Source: Palsa-892 sp035295845 (lineage in GTDB: Bacteria; Pseudomonadota; Alphaproteobacteria; Rhizobiales; Xanthobacteraceae). From it: a stretch of DNA of 64,000 nt. Below the pieces are notes generated by a model, which did no database searches, had not been told where the DNA came from, and saw nothing but the letters and a program-made list of their open reading frames with translations. The stretch is from NCBI GenBank assembly GCA_035295845.1, contig DATGIF010000008.1, positions 1 to 64,000 on the forward strand, in the 5' to 3' direction. Below, one piece after another: positions 16,091 through 26,199 of the stretch. How positions within the stretch are numbered: position 1 is the stretch's first letter; each line of letters opens with the position of its first letter. The translations under genes and the position numbers were made by a program.

Positions 16091-19000
16091 ATGGCCGATT
16101 CCGCACTTCGCCTCTATACGATTCCCGCCTCGGCGCCGTTTCTGCCGACGCTCGCGGAAGCACTGCTCGACGGAAAGCTCGTTCCCGGCTACGCCCCGCG
16201 AAACGATCCGCTGAAGCTCACGGATGCGGTCGTTTATTTGCCAACGCGGCGAGCGGCACGCGCTTTCGGCTTCGCATTGCTCGACGCGCTCGGCGCGGAA
16301 GCGGCGCTGTTGCCGCGCATTCTGCCGCTCGGCGATATCGACGAAGAGGCGCTGGCGTTTTCCGAAGCGGCAGAGGCCGAGGAGCCGCTCGCGGCCATCG
16401 ACCCGGTGCGGCGGCGGCTCGTGCTCGCAAAGCTCGTGCTGCAATGGACCCGGCAGCTTCGGCTCGCCGCCGGATCAATCGATCCGCTGATCGCCACGAC
16501 GCCCGCGGCCGCGATCTCGCTTGCCGACCAGCTCGCGCAGCTCTTCGACGATATGGAGCTTGCCGGTGTTCCTTTCGAGGCGATCGGCAAGGCCGTGCCG
16601 CAGGAACTCGATCAATACTGGGAGGTCTCGCGCCAGTTTCTCGAGATCGCCCAGCGCGGCTGGTCCGCCTATCTGCAGGAGCAGAAACTTCTCGACCCCG
16701 CGGTGCGCCGCGACAAATTACTTGCGCGCGAAGCGGAGCGGCTTGCGAAAAGCCACGGTCCGGTGATCGCAGCGGGCTCGACCGGTTCGCTGCCGGCGGT
16801 CGCCAATATTCTTCGCGTGATCGCGCGCCATCGCGAGGGCGCGGTCGTTCTGCCGGGCCTCGATCTTGTCCTTGATGATGAGTCGTTCGACGCCATCGAA
16901 GCAAAAGCGACCGGCGGCAAGGACCTTGAAGGATCGCCCGGCCATCCGCAGTTCGGGCTGAAGCGGCTCCTCGCCCACGTCGGCGCAACCCGTGCCGATG
17001 TGATGCCGCTTGCCGCGGCACGAGAGCCCGCGCGGGAGCGGATTCTCTCGGAGGCTTTTCGCCCCGCGATCACCACCGACCGCTGGAAGCCGCGTGCTCG
17101 GGCAACCGCTGACGACGCCGAGGGGATTGCGGGCCTCATCTTCGTCGAGGCCACCGAGCCGCGCGAAGAGGCGCTTGCGATTGCGCTCGCGCTCCGCGAG
17201 ACGCTAGAGACGGAAGGCGGCACGGCGGCGCTCGTCACGCCGGATCGTGCGCTCGCGCGCCGCGTCGCCGCGGAACTTACGCGATGGAATATCGCCGCCG
17301 ACGATTCCGCCGGCATTCCGCTTTCTGAGACCGAGGCCGGCCGCTTCGCGCGGCTCGCCGCAACCGTAGCGGCGGAAGCGCTCGCGCCTATTCCATTGCT
17401 CGCTTTTCTCCGTCATCCGCTTTCCCGCTTCACGCATGAGGCGATCGCGATCGATGCCCTGGAACAGGCGGCCTTGCGCGGCCCGCGGCCGGCGCCGGGA
17501 GCGGAAAGCCTCGCCCGCGCCGTTTCCGAGCAGCGAAGGGCCGGATTTCATCCGCGCGACCCGCGAGCAAAGCTGCGAGAAGAAGACTGGACCGCGGCGG
17601 CAGGCCTCGCCGAAGGCGTCGGCGCGGCGCTTGCTCCCCTAACCGCGCTTGCCGGCAAACCGGTTTCCTTCGCGATCCTTCTCGATGCGCACCAAGCGGT
17701 GCTCGCGCGCGCGGGGCTCGATCTTGCAGCAACGGAGCGCGAGGATGCGAAGACGCTCGCCGAGGCATTCGATCGGCTCCATTCCGCCGCCGCCGACGCG
17801 TTCGATCTTTCGCTCGCCGATTACGCGAATGCATTCGGTGAGCTGATTGCCGATCCTCCGGTGCGGCCCGCGCTCGATCCCGCCGCGCGCATTCGCATTC
17901 TCGGCCCCTTGGAAGCGAGGCTCTTGTCCGTCGACCGGGTGATCGTCGGCGGCCTCAACGAGGGGAGCTGGCCGCCCGAGCCGCGCACGGACGCCTTCAT
18001 CAACCGGCCGATGCGGCGACGGCTCGGGCTTGATCTGCCGGAGCGGCGCATCGGTCTTTCCGCCCATGATCTCGCGCAGCTGATGGGAACGCGCGAGGTC
18101 ATCTTGACGCGGGCGCGCCGCCACAGCGGCGTCGAAACGGTTGCTTCGCGTTTCCTGCAACGGCTCGAGGCCGTCGCGCCCGAAGACGCCTGGAAAGCCG
18201 CCGCCGATCGCGGCGCGCGGCTCCGTCTCCTCGCCCGCGCGTTGGACCGGCCGGCGCATTCGACCCCCGTCCCCATCAGTCGGCCGGAGCCGCGGCCGCC
18301 CGTGGCGGCGCGCCCACGGCGGCTCAGCGTGACGGAGATCGCCGATCTCGTGCGCGATCCCTACACGATCTATGCGCGCCACATCTTGCGGCTCGCGCCG
18401 CTCGACGAGATCGATGCGGATCCCGGCGCGGCCGAACGCGGCACGCTCCTGCACCAGGCCTTCGCGGAATTCGCCCGCGCTTATCCCGAAACGATGCCCG
18501 CCGACGGCTTGCAAAAGCTCCTTGCGCTCGGCCGCAAGGCTTTCGAAGCATACGAGGATTTCCCCGGAACAACCGCCGTCTGGTGGTCGCGCTTCGCGCG
18601 CGCGGCAAGCTGGTTCATTAACGAAGAGGCCGAGCGGCGCAAGGCCATCAAAAAGACGCTCGCCGAAATCAACGGGAAGATCGAGTTCCCGGTCGGGGGT
18701 GAAGCGTTCACGTTATCAGCGCGCGCCGACCGCATCGATCTCTTCGCGGACGGCTCGATCGGCGTCCTCGATTACAAGACCGGAGCCGCGCCCGGCGTTC
18801 GGGAAATGCGCGTGGGGCTCGCGCCGCAGCTTCCGCTGGAAGCCGCGATCGCGCGCGCCGGCGGCTTCAAGGGCGTAGCGAAGGGCGCTTCGGTCGCCGA
18901 AATCGCGGTGATCCGCCTTTCGGGCGGCGATCCGCCCGGCGAGATCAAACAGTACGGCCCCGATGACGGCGCGAAAAATTCCGGCAAGGGAAATCCGTTC

Positions 19001-19183
19001 AAGAATTGCGACGAGCTCGCGGATTTCAACCTCACCCGCCTCAAGAACCTGCTCACCGCCTTCGCGAGCGAAGAACAGCCTTACCATCCGATCCCGCGGC
19101 CGAAATGGCGGCTGCGCTATGGGGAATACGATCATCTCGCGCGCATTGCGGAATGGTCGGCCTTCGCCGGAGGCGAGGAATGA
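16091..19183 (+). CDS. addB: Double-strand break repair protein AddB
   Basis: The nuclease/pseudo-helicase subunit of the AddAB complex, which resects DNA ends for RecA. The 1030 residues match the alphaproteobacterial AddB type: an N-terminal inactivated helicase-like region (VVYLPTRRAARAF near 50; GGLNEGSWPPEPR near 620), and a C-terminal PD-(D/E)XK nuclease domain containing TEIADLVRDPYTIYA and the catalytic GVLDYKTG near 895. Its stop overlaps the addA start by an ATGA tetranucleotide. No recBCD genes are in the window, consistent with AddAB use in alphaproteobacteria. Confidence 0.94.
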   Translation: MADSALRLYTIPASAPFLPTLAEALLDGKLVPGYAPRNDPLKLTDAVVYLPTRRAARAFGFALLDALGAEAALLPRILPLGDIDEEALAFSEAAEAEEPLAAIDPVRRRLVLAKLVLQWTRQLRLAAGSIDPLIATTPAAAISLADQLAQLFDDMELAGVPFEAIGKAVPQELDQYWEVSRQFLEIAQRGWSAYLQEQKLLDPAVRRDKLLAREAERLAKSHGPVIAAGSTGSLPAVANILRVIARHREGAVVLPGLDLVLDDESFDAIEAKATGGKDLEGSPGHPQFGLKRLLAHVGATRADVMPLAAAREPARERILSEAFRPAITTDRWKPRARATADDAEGIAGLIFVEATEPREEALAIALALRETLETEGGTAALVTPDRALARRVAAELTRWNIAADDSAGIPLSETEAGRFARLAATVAAEALAPIPLLAFLRHPLSRFTHEAIAIDALEQAALRGPRPAPGAESLARAVSEQRRAGFHPRDPRAKLREEDWTAAAGLAEGVGAALAPLTALAGKPVSFAILLDAHQAVLARAGLDLAATEREDAKTLAEAFDRLHSAAADAFDLSLADYANAFGELIADPPVRPALDPAARIRILGPLEARLLSVDRVIVGGLNEGSWPPEPRTDAFINRPMRRRLGLDLPERRIGLSAHDLAQLMGTREVILTRARRHSGVETVASRFLQRLEAVAPEDAWKAAADRGARLRLLARALDRPAHSTPVPISRPEPRPPVAARPRRLSVTEIADLVRDPYTIYARHILRLAPLDEIDADPGAAERGTLLHQAFAEFARAYPETMPADGLQKLLALGRKAFEAYEDFPGTTAVWWSRFARAASWFINEEAERRKAIKKTLAEINGKIEFPVGGEAFTLSARADRIDLFADGSIGVLDYKTGAAPGVREMRVGLAPQLPLEAAIARAGGFKGVAKGASVAEIAVIRLSGGDPPGEIKQYGPDDGAKNSGKGNPFKNCDELADFNLTRLKNLLTAFASEEQPYHPIPRPKWRLRYGEYDHLARIAEWSAFAGGEE

Positions 19184-22100
19184 AGCCGCGCCCCATTCCC
19201 GAACATACGCGGCACGCGCAAGCCGATGCTTCGGATCCCGGCGTATCGGCCTGGGTCGCGGCCAATGCGGGCGCCGGCAAGACCTACGTCCTCGTCCGCC
19301 GCGCGATCCGGCTCTTGCTCGCGGGTGTGCCGCCCGCGCGCATCCTTTGCCTCACCTACACGAAGGCCGCGGCCGCCCACATGGCGAACCAGGTCCTGAA
19401 CACGCTGCGCGAATGGGTCAGCCTCGACGACGACGCGCTCGACGAGAAGTTGGCGGCGATCGATTCGCTGCCGAAATCGGCCGCGCGGCGCGCGGCCGCA
19501 CGGCGGCTCTTTGCCACCGCGATCGAAACACCGGGCGGCCTCAAGGTGCAGACGATCCACGCCTTCTGCGACCGCGTGCTGCATCAGTTTCCGTTCGAGG
19601 CGCGGGTGCCGGCGGGCTTCGAGGTGCTCGACGAGGCAAGCGAAAACGAGATGTTGAATCGCGTGCGCGGCTTTGTCCTGCTCGCCGCCGCGCGCGAGCC
19701 GGAAAGCGAGCTCGGCCGCGCTTTCGCCACGGCCGTTGCCGCGGCCAGCGACAAGAGCCTCTCCGAGGTCTTTGACGAGGCTATACGCGCCCGCAAGCAT
19801 CTCCGCCCTCTCCTGGAGACGGGCGGGCTCGGGCGCGCGGCGGGCGAAATTGCCGCCGCGCTCGGCCTCGAGGATGGCGATTCACTTGCCAAGATCGAAA
19901 AGCAGATTGCCGCGGGCGAACATTTGCCGCGCAGCGAATGGGCGAGCGTCGCCGCCACTTTGCAGGCGATGGACGGAAACGCGCGCGCCTGCGGCGAACG
20001 TCTGGCGGCGGCGGCGACCGCACGCGAGCACGCAAACAAGGCTTATCTTTCCGTCTTCTTCACGGACGGCAGCAAACTGCGGGCGGAGAATCAATTCGGC
20101 AGCGCCGCGTGGCGCGCCGAACATCCGGCGCTGTTTCAGCGGCTTTACGACGAACGCGCGCGCCTTTCCTTGCTCATGGAAAAGCGGCGCGCCGCCGAGA
20201 CGCTCGAACGAACGCATGCGCTGAACGTCATCGCCCGCGCGATGATCGAGCGCTATGAGGAGATGAAACGCGCCCGTGGCGTCCTCGATTACGACGATCT
20301 CATCGGCAAGACCGCCGATCTTCTTGCGAACGAAGCCGCCGCCTGGGTGCATTACAAGCTCGACGGCGGCATCGACCATATCCTGATCGACGAAGCGCAG
20401 GACACGAGCCCCGAACAATGGACGATCGTCGAGAAACTCGCCGAGGAATTCTTCGCCGGCCGCGGCGCGCGCGAGAATCGCGCCCGCACGATTTTCGCAG
20501 TCGGCGACGAGAAGCAATCGATCTTCGCCTTCCAGGGCGCCGATCCCGCGGGCTTCCACCGCATGCGGCGCGCCTTCAAGAAACGCCTCGGTGAGACCGG
20601 CCAGGCCTTCCACGACCGCAGGCTTGATCTTTCCTTTCGCTCGGCGGCGGGCATCGTGGACGCGGTCGATGCGGTGTTCGCCCGGCCCCTCGCCTTCCGG
20701 GGGCTTTCGAAAGACCCCGACGAGAAAAACACCGTGCATCAGGCGATCCGCGACGACATGCCGGCGCGGGTCGAGATCTGGGACACGGTGACGCCGCCCG
20801 AAGAAGACATGGAAGAGCTTGCCTGGGATGCGCCGCTCGACGCGCGCTCGGCGACGGGCGCGCCGACCATTCTCGCCGGCCGCATCGCCCGCGCCGTGAA
20901 ACGCTGGCTCGCCGGAGGAATGACGGTTGGCGACACGCCGCGCGTCGCGGAAGCGGGCGACATCATCATCCTCGTGCGCCAGCGCGGACCCTTGTTCGAG
21001 GCGATCCTGCGCGCACTCAAGCACGAGGATATTGCCGTAGCCGGCGCCGACCGATTGCAACTCGCCGGGCACCTCGCGGTCATGGATATCGCGGCGCTTT
21101 GCGATGCGTTGCTGCTCGAAAGCAATGACCTTGCGCTCGCCTGCGCCCTCAAAAGCCCGCTCCTCGGACTGAGTGAAGAAGATCTCTTTCATCTCGCGCA
21201 CGCGCGCACGGGCACGCTTGCCGACGCGCTGAAGGCGGCGGAGAGCGACGCCCGCTTCGCCGAGGCCGCGTCTAAAATCGCGCTTTGGCGCGCGGAGGCA
21301 AGGCGGCTGCGTCCATTCGATTTTCTTTCGCGCGTGCTCGGCCGCGACGGCGGGCGCGCGCAAATTCTCGAGCGGCTCGGCGCCGAAGCGGCGGACGCCC
21401 TCGACGAGCTTCTCGCGCACGCGCTCGCCTATGAAGCGGTTGAAACGCCGTCCTTGCAAGGCTTTCTCGCTTTCCTCCGCCGCTCAGGCTCGCAAATCAA
21501 GCGCGATCTCGAAGTCGAAAGTTCCGCCGTCCGCGTCATGACCGTGCACGGCGCCAAGGGGTTGGAAGCGCCGATCGTGGTGCTTGCGGACACGACCTTC
21601 ATTCCCGAGGGCCGCAACGATCCGTGGCTGCTGCCGCTCTCGAAAAAAGCGGACGAATCTCCCAAAGGGTTCGTGTGGGCGCTCGCCGGCAAGGACGATT
21701 CGGAAATTCTCGTATCGGCCCGGCGAGCCGTGCGCGAGGCCGAGGAAGAAGAGCATCGGCGCCTTCTCTATGTGGCGCTGACGCGCGCGCGCGACGCCAT
21801 AATTGTCTGCGGCGCTGAAACGAAGCGGCACGAAAAATCGGGCCTGCCGGAAAATTGCTGGTATCGCCTTGTGCGCGACGCGCTCGCGCCGGAGCTCGAG
21901 GAATGGCCGAAGGCGCGTTACGGATTTGACGGGGTCTGGCGCTGGCGGCCCGAAGCCGAACGGAGCGTCAAGGCTCACGCCGCCGAAGCGAAAACTGGCA
22001 TCACTCCGCCTGAATGGTTTCGCAAACCGGCGCCAACCGATGGCCAGCGCACACGCGAGAGACTCGTGCCGTCGACGCTTTTGCCGCTCGACAAGCGAAG

Positions 22101-22656
22101 CGGCGAGGCCGCGAAGGAAGTCGGGCTTGACGCCCTGCGCCGCGGCTCGCTCATTCATCGTCTGTTGCAGGAACTTCCAAAATTTTCGCCTGAATCACGG
22201 CGAAGCGAGGCCGCGCGTTTCCTCGCGCGAGTCGCGCCTGCTCTATCCGATGAAATGCGCGAGGCGCTCCTCACCGAATCGCTTGCGGTGCTCGATCTTC
22301 CGGACTTCGCGCCCTTCTTCGGCCGACAAAGCCGCGGCGAAGTGGAATTGCTCGGGCGGCTACCCGCGACGGATGGCGCGGGCGGCTTCGAAATTGCAGG
22401 CCGCATCGACCGGCTCGTCGTGAGCGACGACACAATCCTGATCGCCGACTACAAGACCGATGCGCGGGCGCCTGCCAATCCGGCGGATGCGCCGGAAGCT
22501 TATGTCGCCCAACTCGCGCTTTATCGCGCGCTTCTCGCGCGCTCATTCCCCGGCCGCGCCATGCGCGCCTTTCTGGTCTGGACTGCGGGGCCCGCAATTC
22601 ATGAGGTCCCCGAAGCGCTTCTCGATCGCGCCTTGCGGCGCGTCACGTCAACGTGA
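19180..22656 (+). CDS. addA: Double-strand break repair helicase AddA
   Basis: A UvrD-family helicase/nuclease of 1158 residues, partner of AddB. Walker A is AANAGAGKTYVL at about 28-39; the motif II region is ILIDEAQDTSPEQW (about 405); GDEKQSIFAFQGAD and VMTVHGAKGLEAPIV are further helicase motifs; LYVALTRARDA is motif VI. The C-terminal PD-(D/E)XK nuclease has LIADYKTDARAP near 1090. The ATG at 19180 overlaps the addB stop; the frame is open upstream to 19006 but that part is addB shadow. Its stop is followed by the trxA promoter. Confidence 0.96.
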   Translation: MKPRPIPEHTRHAQADASDPGVSAWVAANAGAGKTYVLVRRAIRLLLAGVPPARILCLTYTKAAAAHMANQVLNTLREWVSLDDDALDEKLAAIDSLPKSAARRAAARRLFATAIETPGGLKVQTIHAFCDRVLHQFPFEARVPAGFEVLDEASENEMLNRVRGFVLLAAAREPESELGRAFATAVAAASDKSLSEVFDEAIRARKHLRPLLETGGLGRAAGEIAAALGLEDGDSLAKIEKQIAAGEHLPRSEWASVAATLQAMDGNARACGERLAAAATAREHANKAYLSVFFTDGSKLRAENQFGSAAWRAEHPALFQRLYDERARLSLLMEKRRAAETLERTHALNVIARAMIERYEEMKRARGVLDYDDLIGKTADLLANEAAAWVHYKLDGGIDHILIDEAQDTSPEQWTIVEKLAEEFFAGRGARENRARTIFAVGDEKQSIFAFQGADPAGFHRMRRAFKKRLGETGQAFHDRRLDLSFRSAAGIVDAVDAVFARPLAFRGLSKDPDEKNTVHQAIRDDMPARVEIWDTVTPPEEDMEELAWDAPLDARSATGAPTILAGRIARAVKRWLAGGMTVGDTPRVAEAGDIIILVRQRGPLFEAILRALKHEDIAVAGADRLQLAGHLAVMDIAALCDALLLESNDLALACALKSPLLGLSEEDLFHLAHARTGTLADALKAAESDARFAEAASKIALWRAEARRLRPFDFLSRVLGRDGGRAQILERLGAEAADALDELLAHALAYEAVETPSLQGFLAFLRRSGSQIKRDLEVESSAVRVMTVHGAKGLEAPIVVLADTTFIPEGRNDPWLLPLSKKADESPKGFVWALAGKDDSEILVSARRAVREAEEEEHRRLLYVALTRARDAIIVCGAETKRHEKSGLPENCWYRLVRDALAPELEEWPKARYGFDGVWRWRPEAERSVKAHAAEAKTGITPPEWFRKPAPTDGQRTRERLVPSTLLPLDKRSGEAAKEVGLDALRRGSLIHRLLQELPKFSPESRRSEAARFLARVAPALSDEMREALLTESLAVLDLPDFAPFFGRQSRGEVELLGRLPATDGAGGFEIAGRIDRLVVSDDTILIADYKTDARAPANPADAPEAYVAQLALYRALLARSFPGRAMRAFLVWTAGPAIHEVPEALLDRALRRVTST

Positions 22657-22663
22657 CCCCACC

Positions 22664-22692
22664 TTGACCCCCGGGGGGCGCATCCCTATTTT
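22664..22692 (+). promoter_or_regulatory. Candidate sigma-70 promoter of trxA
   Basis: TTGACC (22664-22669), a 17-nt spacer and TATTTT (22687-22692) lie 8 nt after the addA stop and 51 nt before the trxA ATG. The box matches and spacing are good, so trxA probably has its own transcript. Confidence 0.6.
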
Positions 22693-22743
22693 TCGCGTCC
22701 CTTCAAAAACCGATTCCCGCGTTCCCGCGCAAGAGAGGCTCCC

Positions 22744-23064
22744 ATGGTTGCCCCCGTATCCGACAAATCCTTTCAGGCCGATGTGCTCCAGTCGAAGGAG
22801 CCGGTGCTCGTAGACTTTTGGGCCGAATGGTGCGGGCCGTGCCGGGCCGTGGCGCCGGTGCTCGAGGAAGTCGCGGGCGAACTCAAGGGCAAGCTGAAAA
22901 TCGTCAAGCTCAATGTCGACGAGAATCCCGAGACCGCGGCGAAATACGGAATTCAGTCGATCCCCACGCTCCTGATCTTCAAGAACGGCGAAATGGCCTC
23001 GCGCCAGATCGGCGCGGCACCGAAGGCGAAGATCGTGCAGTGGATCAACGGCGCGGTGGCCTGA
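22744..23064 (+). CDS. trxA: Thioredoxin
   Basis: A small cytoplasmic dithiol reductant. The 106 residues contain the active site WAEWCGPCRAVAP (about 24-36) and the cis-proline region GIQSIPTLLIFKNGE (about 70-84), standard for thioredoxin 1. The start ATG at 22744 is preceded by an AGAGAGGC ribosome site. It sits between addA and the convergently transcribed folC (9-nt gap) and appears to be a single-gene transcript from its own promoter. Confidence 0.96.
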   Translation: MVAPVSDKSFQADVLQSKEPVLVDFWAEWCGPCRAVAPVLEEVAGELKGKLKIVKLNVDENPETAAKYGIQSIPTLLIFKNGEMASRQIGAAPKAKIVQWINGAVA

Positions 23065-23073
23065 CGCGGTTGA

Positions 23074-24411
23074 TCAGACGGGCGGCGTGCCGTTCGCGGC
23101 GAGAATTTCGCCCGCAAGATAGAGCGATCCGGTAATCAAGACGCGCGGCGGCGCTTCCAATGGGAGCGCCGCAATTTTTTCGAGCGCGTCCTCGATGCTC
23201 GTTGCCGTCTCCGCCGCAATCCCCGCGCGCACGGCGGCAGCCACGATCTCGTCGGGCTTGCGCGTGTTGTCTCCGATGACCGGCAACGCGAAGAGCCGGC
23301 GCGCGAGGCCGGAAAAACAGGTGAGAAATCCGTCCGTGTCCTTGGTCGCGAGCATGCCCGCGACCAGAATCAGCGGCCGCGGGGTGCGCTCTTCCAATTC
23401 CGTGAGCGCGCCCGCAATCGCCATCGCGCCGCCGACATTGTGGCCGCCGTCGAGCCAAAGCTCCGATCCCGCGGGCAGCCGGCCGATCAGCCGGCCGGAA
23501 GAAAGCTGCTGCATGCGCGCGGGCCATTCCACGCGCCGCATGCCATCCTCATAAGCCTCTGCGGGGATCTGCAGCGATTTGATTGCGCGCAAGGCCGCGA
23601 CCGCAATCCCGGCATTTTCGATCTGATGGCGGCCGAAGAGCCGCGGCCGCGGGAGATCCAGGAGGCTCGATTCGTCGGCGTAGATCAGCCGACTTCGCTC
23701 TTCGTGCGCGGCCCACTGCTCGCCCGCGACGAAGAGCGGGCTTGCAAGCTTGGCCGCGGCGCGCTCGATCACGGCGAGCGCTTCCGGCTCTTGATGCGCG
23801 ACAATGGCCGGAACGCCGCGTTTCAGGATGCCGGCCTTTTCGCCGGCGATGGCGGCCAGCGTCGGGCCAAGATATTCGGTGTGATCGATCGAGACTGACG
23901 TGATTACGCTTGCGATCGGATGCTCGATGACGTTGGTGGCATCCAGCCTGCCGCCGAGACCGGTCTCCAGCAGCAAAAAATCGGCGGGCTTTGCCGCGAA
24001 AATCGAAAACGCCGCGGCCGTCGTGATTTCGAAAAAGGTGATCGGATCGTTTCCGTTCAGGCGCTCGCATTCGGCGAGTGCCGTGGCCAGCGTCGCATCG
24101 TCGACGAGTAGGCCGCCGCCCGGCCGGCCCAGGCGAATCCGCTCGTGAAAGCGGACGAGGCTCGGCGAGGTGTAGGCGTGGACGCGGAAATTCGCGGCCT
24201 CGAGCACCGCGCGCATGATCGCAATTGTCGAGCCCTTGCCGTTGGTGCCGGCGACATGAATCGTGGGCGGCAATTTGCGCTCGGGATTGCCGAGCCGCGC
24301 CAAAAGCCCATGGATGCGGCCGAGCGAAAGATCGATCTTCTTCGGATGCAGCCGCGCGAGCCGGTCGAGGATGGCGCCGGCGGAGATGTCAGCGCGGGCG
24401 GCCCTGCTCAC
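23074..24411 (-). CDS. folC: Bifunctional folylpolyglutamate synthase/dihydrofolate synthase
   Basis: Adds glutamate to dihydropteroate and then to folates. The 445 residues have the Mur-ligase-like ATP loop HVAGTNGKGSTIAIM (about 52-66), ETGLGGRLDATNV (about 144-156), the Mur-like middle domain, and a C-terminal domain with VLITGSLYLAGEIL. The GTG start at 24411 overlaps the accD stop in a GTGA tetranucleotide, so it is coupled to accD. It is the last gene of the trpFBA-accD-folC block and runs into the end of trxA with no evident terminator. Confidence 0.95.
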   Translation of the reverse strand: MSRAARADISAGAILDRLARLHPKKIDLSLGRIHGLLARLGNPERKLPPTIHVAGTNGKGSTIAIMRAVLEAANFRVHAYTSPSLVRFHERIRLGRPGGGLLVDDATLATALAECERLNGNDPITFFEITTAAAFSIFAAKPADFLLLETGLGGRLDATNVIEHPIASVITSVSIDHTEYLGPTLAAIAGEKAGILKRGVPAIVAHQEPEALAVIERAAAKLASPLFVAGEQWAAHEERSRLIYADESSLLDLPRPRLFGRHQIENAGIAVAALRAIKSLQIPAEAYEDGMRRVEWPARMQQLSSGRLIGRLPAGSELWLDGGHNVGGAMAIAGALTELEERTPRPLILVAGMLATKDTDGFLTCFSGLARRLFALPVIGDNTRKPDEIVAAAVRAGIAAETATSIEDALEKIAALPLEAPPRVLITGSLYLAGEILAANGTPPV

Positions 24412-25298
24412 ACCGCACCGGCGGGCACGGGCAGCCGATGATCGGCGCCCGGCGCCTTGGTGAGAAGCCGGCAGAGCCGCGCGAGCGTCGGTCGCAGATG
24501 GTGGCGATGCACCACCATGTCGACCATGCCGTGGTCCCGGAGATATTCCGCGCGCTGGAAACCCTCCGGCAATTTCTCGCGGATTGTCTGCTCAATCACG
24601 CGCGGGCCTGCAAAGCCGATCAGCGCGCCGGGCTCGGCGATGTGCACGTCGCCGAGCATCGCGTAGGAAGCGGTGACGCCGCCCGTCGTCGGATTCGTCA
24701 GCACCACGATGTAGGGCTTCTTCACCGCGCGCAGGCGCTGCACCGCGACCGTGGTGCGCGGCAGCTGCATCAGCGAAAGGATTCCTTCCTGCATGCGCGC
24801 GCCGCCCGAGGCCGCGAACAGGATGAAGGGCGACTGTTTTTCGATCGCCGTCTCAAGGCCCTTGATCACCGCCTCGCCCGCGGCCATGCCGAGCGAGCCG
24901 CCCATGAAATCGAACTCCTGCACGCCGATGACGACGGGCAGGCCCTCGAGCTTGCCGTAGCCGAGCTTGACTGCATCCTTGAGGCCGGTCTTGGCGCGCG
25001 CGTCCTTCAGGCGGTCCTGATAACGCCGCTCGTCGCGGAATTTGAGCGGATCGACCGCGACCTCGGGGAGCGCCACGTCAAGCCAGGTCTCGCCGTCGAA
25101 GACCGACTTCAGGCGCGCCGCCGCGTTCATGCGCATGTGGTAGTTCGAATTGGGAATGACCCACTGGTTCGCTTCCACGTCCTTGTGGAAGACGAGCTGG
25201 CCGGTCTCCGGACATTTGATCCAGAGATTTTCCGGCACGTCCCGGCGCTGCAGGAACGAGCGGATCTTCGGGCGGACGACGTTCGATATCCAGTTCAT
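24408..25298 (-). CDS. accD: Acetyl-CoA carboxylase carboxyltransferase subunit beta
   Basis: The beta half of the carboxyltransferase that makes malonyl-CoA for fatty-acid synthesis. The 296 residues have the carboxyltransferase core with FDFMGGSLGMAAGEAV, FILFAASGGARMQEG and TNPTTGGVTASYAMLGD. The N-terminus normally forms a four-cysteine zinc ribbon (CxxC...CxxC). Here only one cysteine remains (WIKCPETGQL at about 27-36), and the second pair is replaced (WVIPNSNYHM). This loss is, as I recall, usual in alphaproteobacteria. It follows trpA by 61 nt and is coupled to folC. Confidence 0.95.
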   Translation of the reverse strand: MNWISNVVRPKIRSFLQRRDVPENLWIKCPETGQLVFHKDVEANQWVIPNSNYHMRMNAAARLKSVFDGETWLDVALPEVAVDPLKFRDERRYQDRLKDARAKTGLKDAVKLGYGKLEGLPVVIGVQEFDFMGGSLGMAAGEAVIKGLETAIEKQSPFILFAASGGARMQEGILSLMQLPRTTVAVQRLRAVKKPYIVVLTNPTTGGVTASYAMLGDVHIAEPGALIGFAGPRVIEQTIREKLPEGFQRAEYLRDHGMVDMVVHRHHLRPTLARLCRLLTKAPGADHRLPVPAGAV

Positions 25299-25359
25299 GA
25301 CGCTATTCCGGAAACATTATGTAGTCGCTCTTGGCCGCGGCCGGAAGCCCGCCGGACGA

Positions 25360-26199
25360 TCATTCGGCTGCCACGCGCCGCGCCGAGCGCACGCCCTCGG
25401 CGAGCGAAGCGACGAGATCGCTCACCGCCTTGACGGTTTTCGCGCTTCCCTTTCCCCCGCCATCGAGGCTCGTGCGAACCGCTTCCACGAGGGCCGAGCC
25501 GACCACGACGGCATCGGAGGCGGCGGCAATGGTGCGCGCGTCGCTCGCCGTCTTCACGCCGAAGCCGACGGCAACGGGCAGCTTGGTGTGGCGCTTGATG
25601 CGGGCGACCGCGGCGACGACTTTGCCCGTATCGGGGATCGCGGTGCCGGTGATGCCGGTGATCGAGACGTAATAGACGAAGCCCGACGTGTTCGCGAGCA
25701 CGGCGGGCAGGCGCTTGTCGTCGGTCGTGGGTGTTGCGAGCCGGATGAAGGCGATCCCCGCCTTCAACGCCGGCAGGCACAATTCCTCGTCTTCCTCCGG
25801 CGGCAGATCAACGACGATCAGCCCGTCGACGCCGGCGGCTTTTGCATCCTTCAAAAAACGCTCGACGCCGTAAATGTAGATCGGATTGTAGTAGCCCATG
25901 AGCACGATCGGCGTCGCGCCGTCGCCCTCGCGGAAGGCGCGCACCATGGCGAGCGCTTTTTTCAGCGTCTGACCGCTCTTCAAAGCGCGCTGCGACGAGG
26001 CTTGAATCGCGGGACCGTCGGCCATCGGATCGGTGAACGGCATGCCGAGCTCGATCAGGTCGGCGCCTGCCTTCGGCAGTGCCTTCACGATCGCAAGCGA
26101 GGTGTCGTAGTCGGGATCGCCGGACGTGATAAACGTGACGAGCCCGGCGCGGCCCTCGCGCGCAAGCTCCGCGAAACGCGCATCGATGCGCGCGCTCAT
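25360..26199 (-). CDS. trpA: Tryptophan synthase alpha chain
   Basis: Cleaves indole-3-glycerol phosphate to indole, which is channelled to TrpB. The 279-residue TIM barrel has the catalytic Glu in ADLIELGMPFTDPMADGPAI (about 45-64), the catalytic Asp in DGLIVVDLPPEE (about 128-139), and phosphate-binding VGFGVKTASDA near 217. The ATG overlaps the trpB stop (ATGA), as expected for two subunits made in equal amounts. Confidence 0.96.
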   Translation of the reverse strand: MSARIDARFAELAREGRAGLVTFITSGDPDYDTSLAIVKALPKAGADLIELGMPFTDPMADGPAIQASSQRALKSGQTLKKALAMVRAFREGDGATPIVLMGYYNPIYIYGVERFLKDAKAAGVDGLIVVDLPPEEDEELCLPALKAGIAFIRLATPTTDDKRLPAVLANTSGFVYYVSITGITGTAIPDTGKVVAAVARIKRHTKLPVAVGFGVKTASDARTIAAASDAVVVGSALVEAVRTSLDGGGKGSAKTVKAVSDLVASLAEGVRSARRVAAE

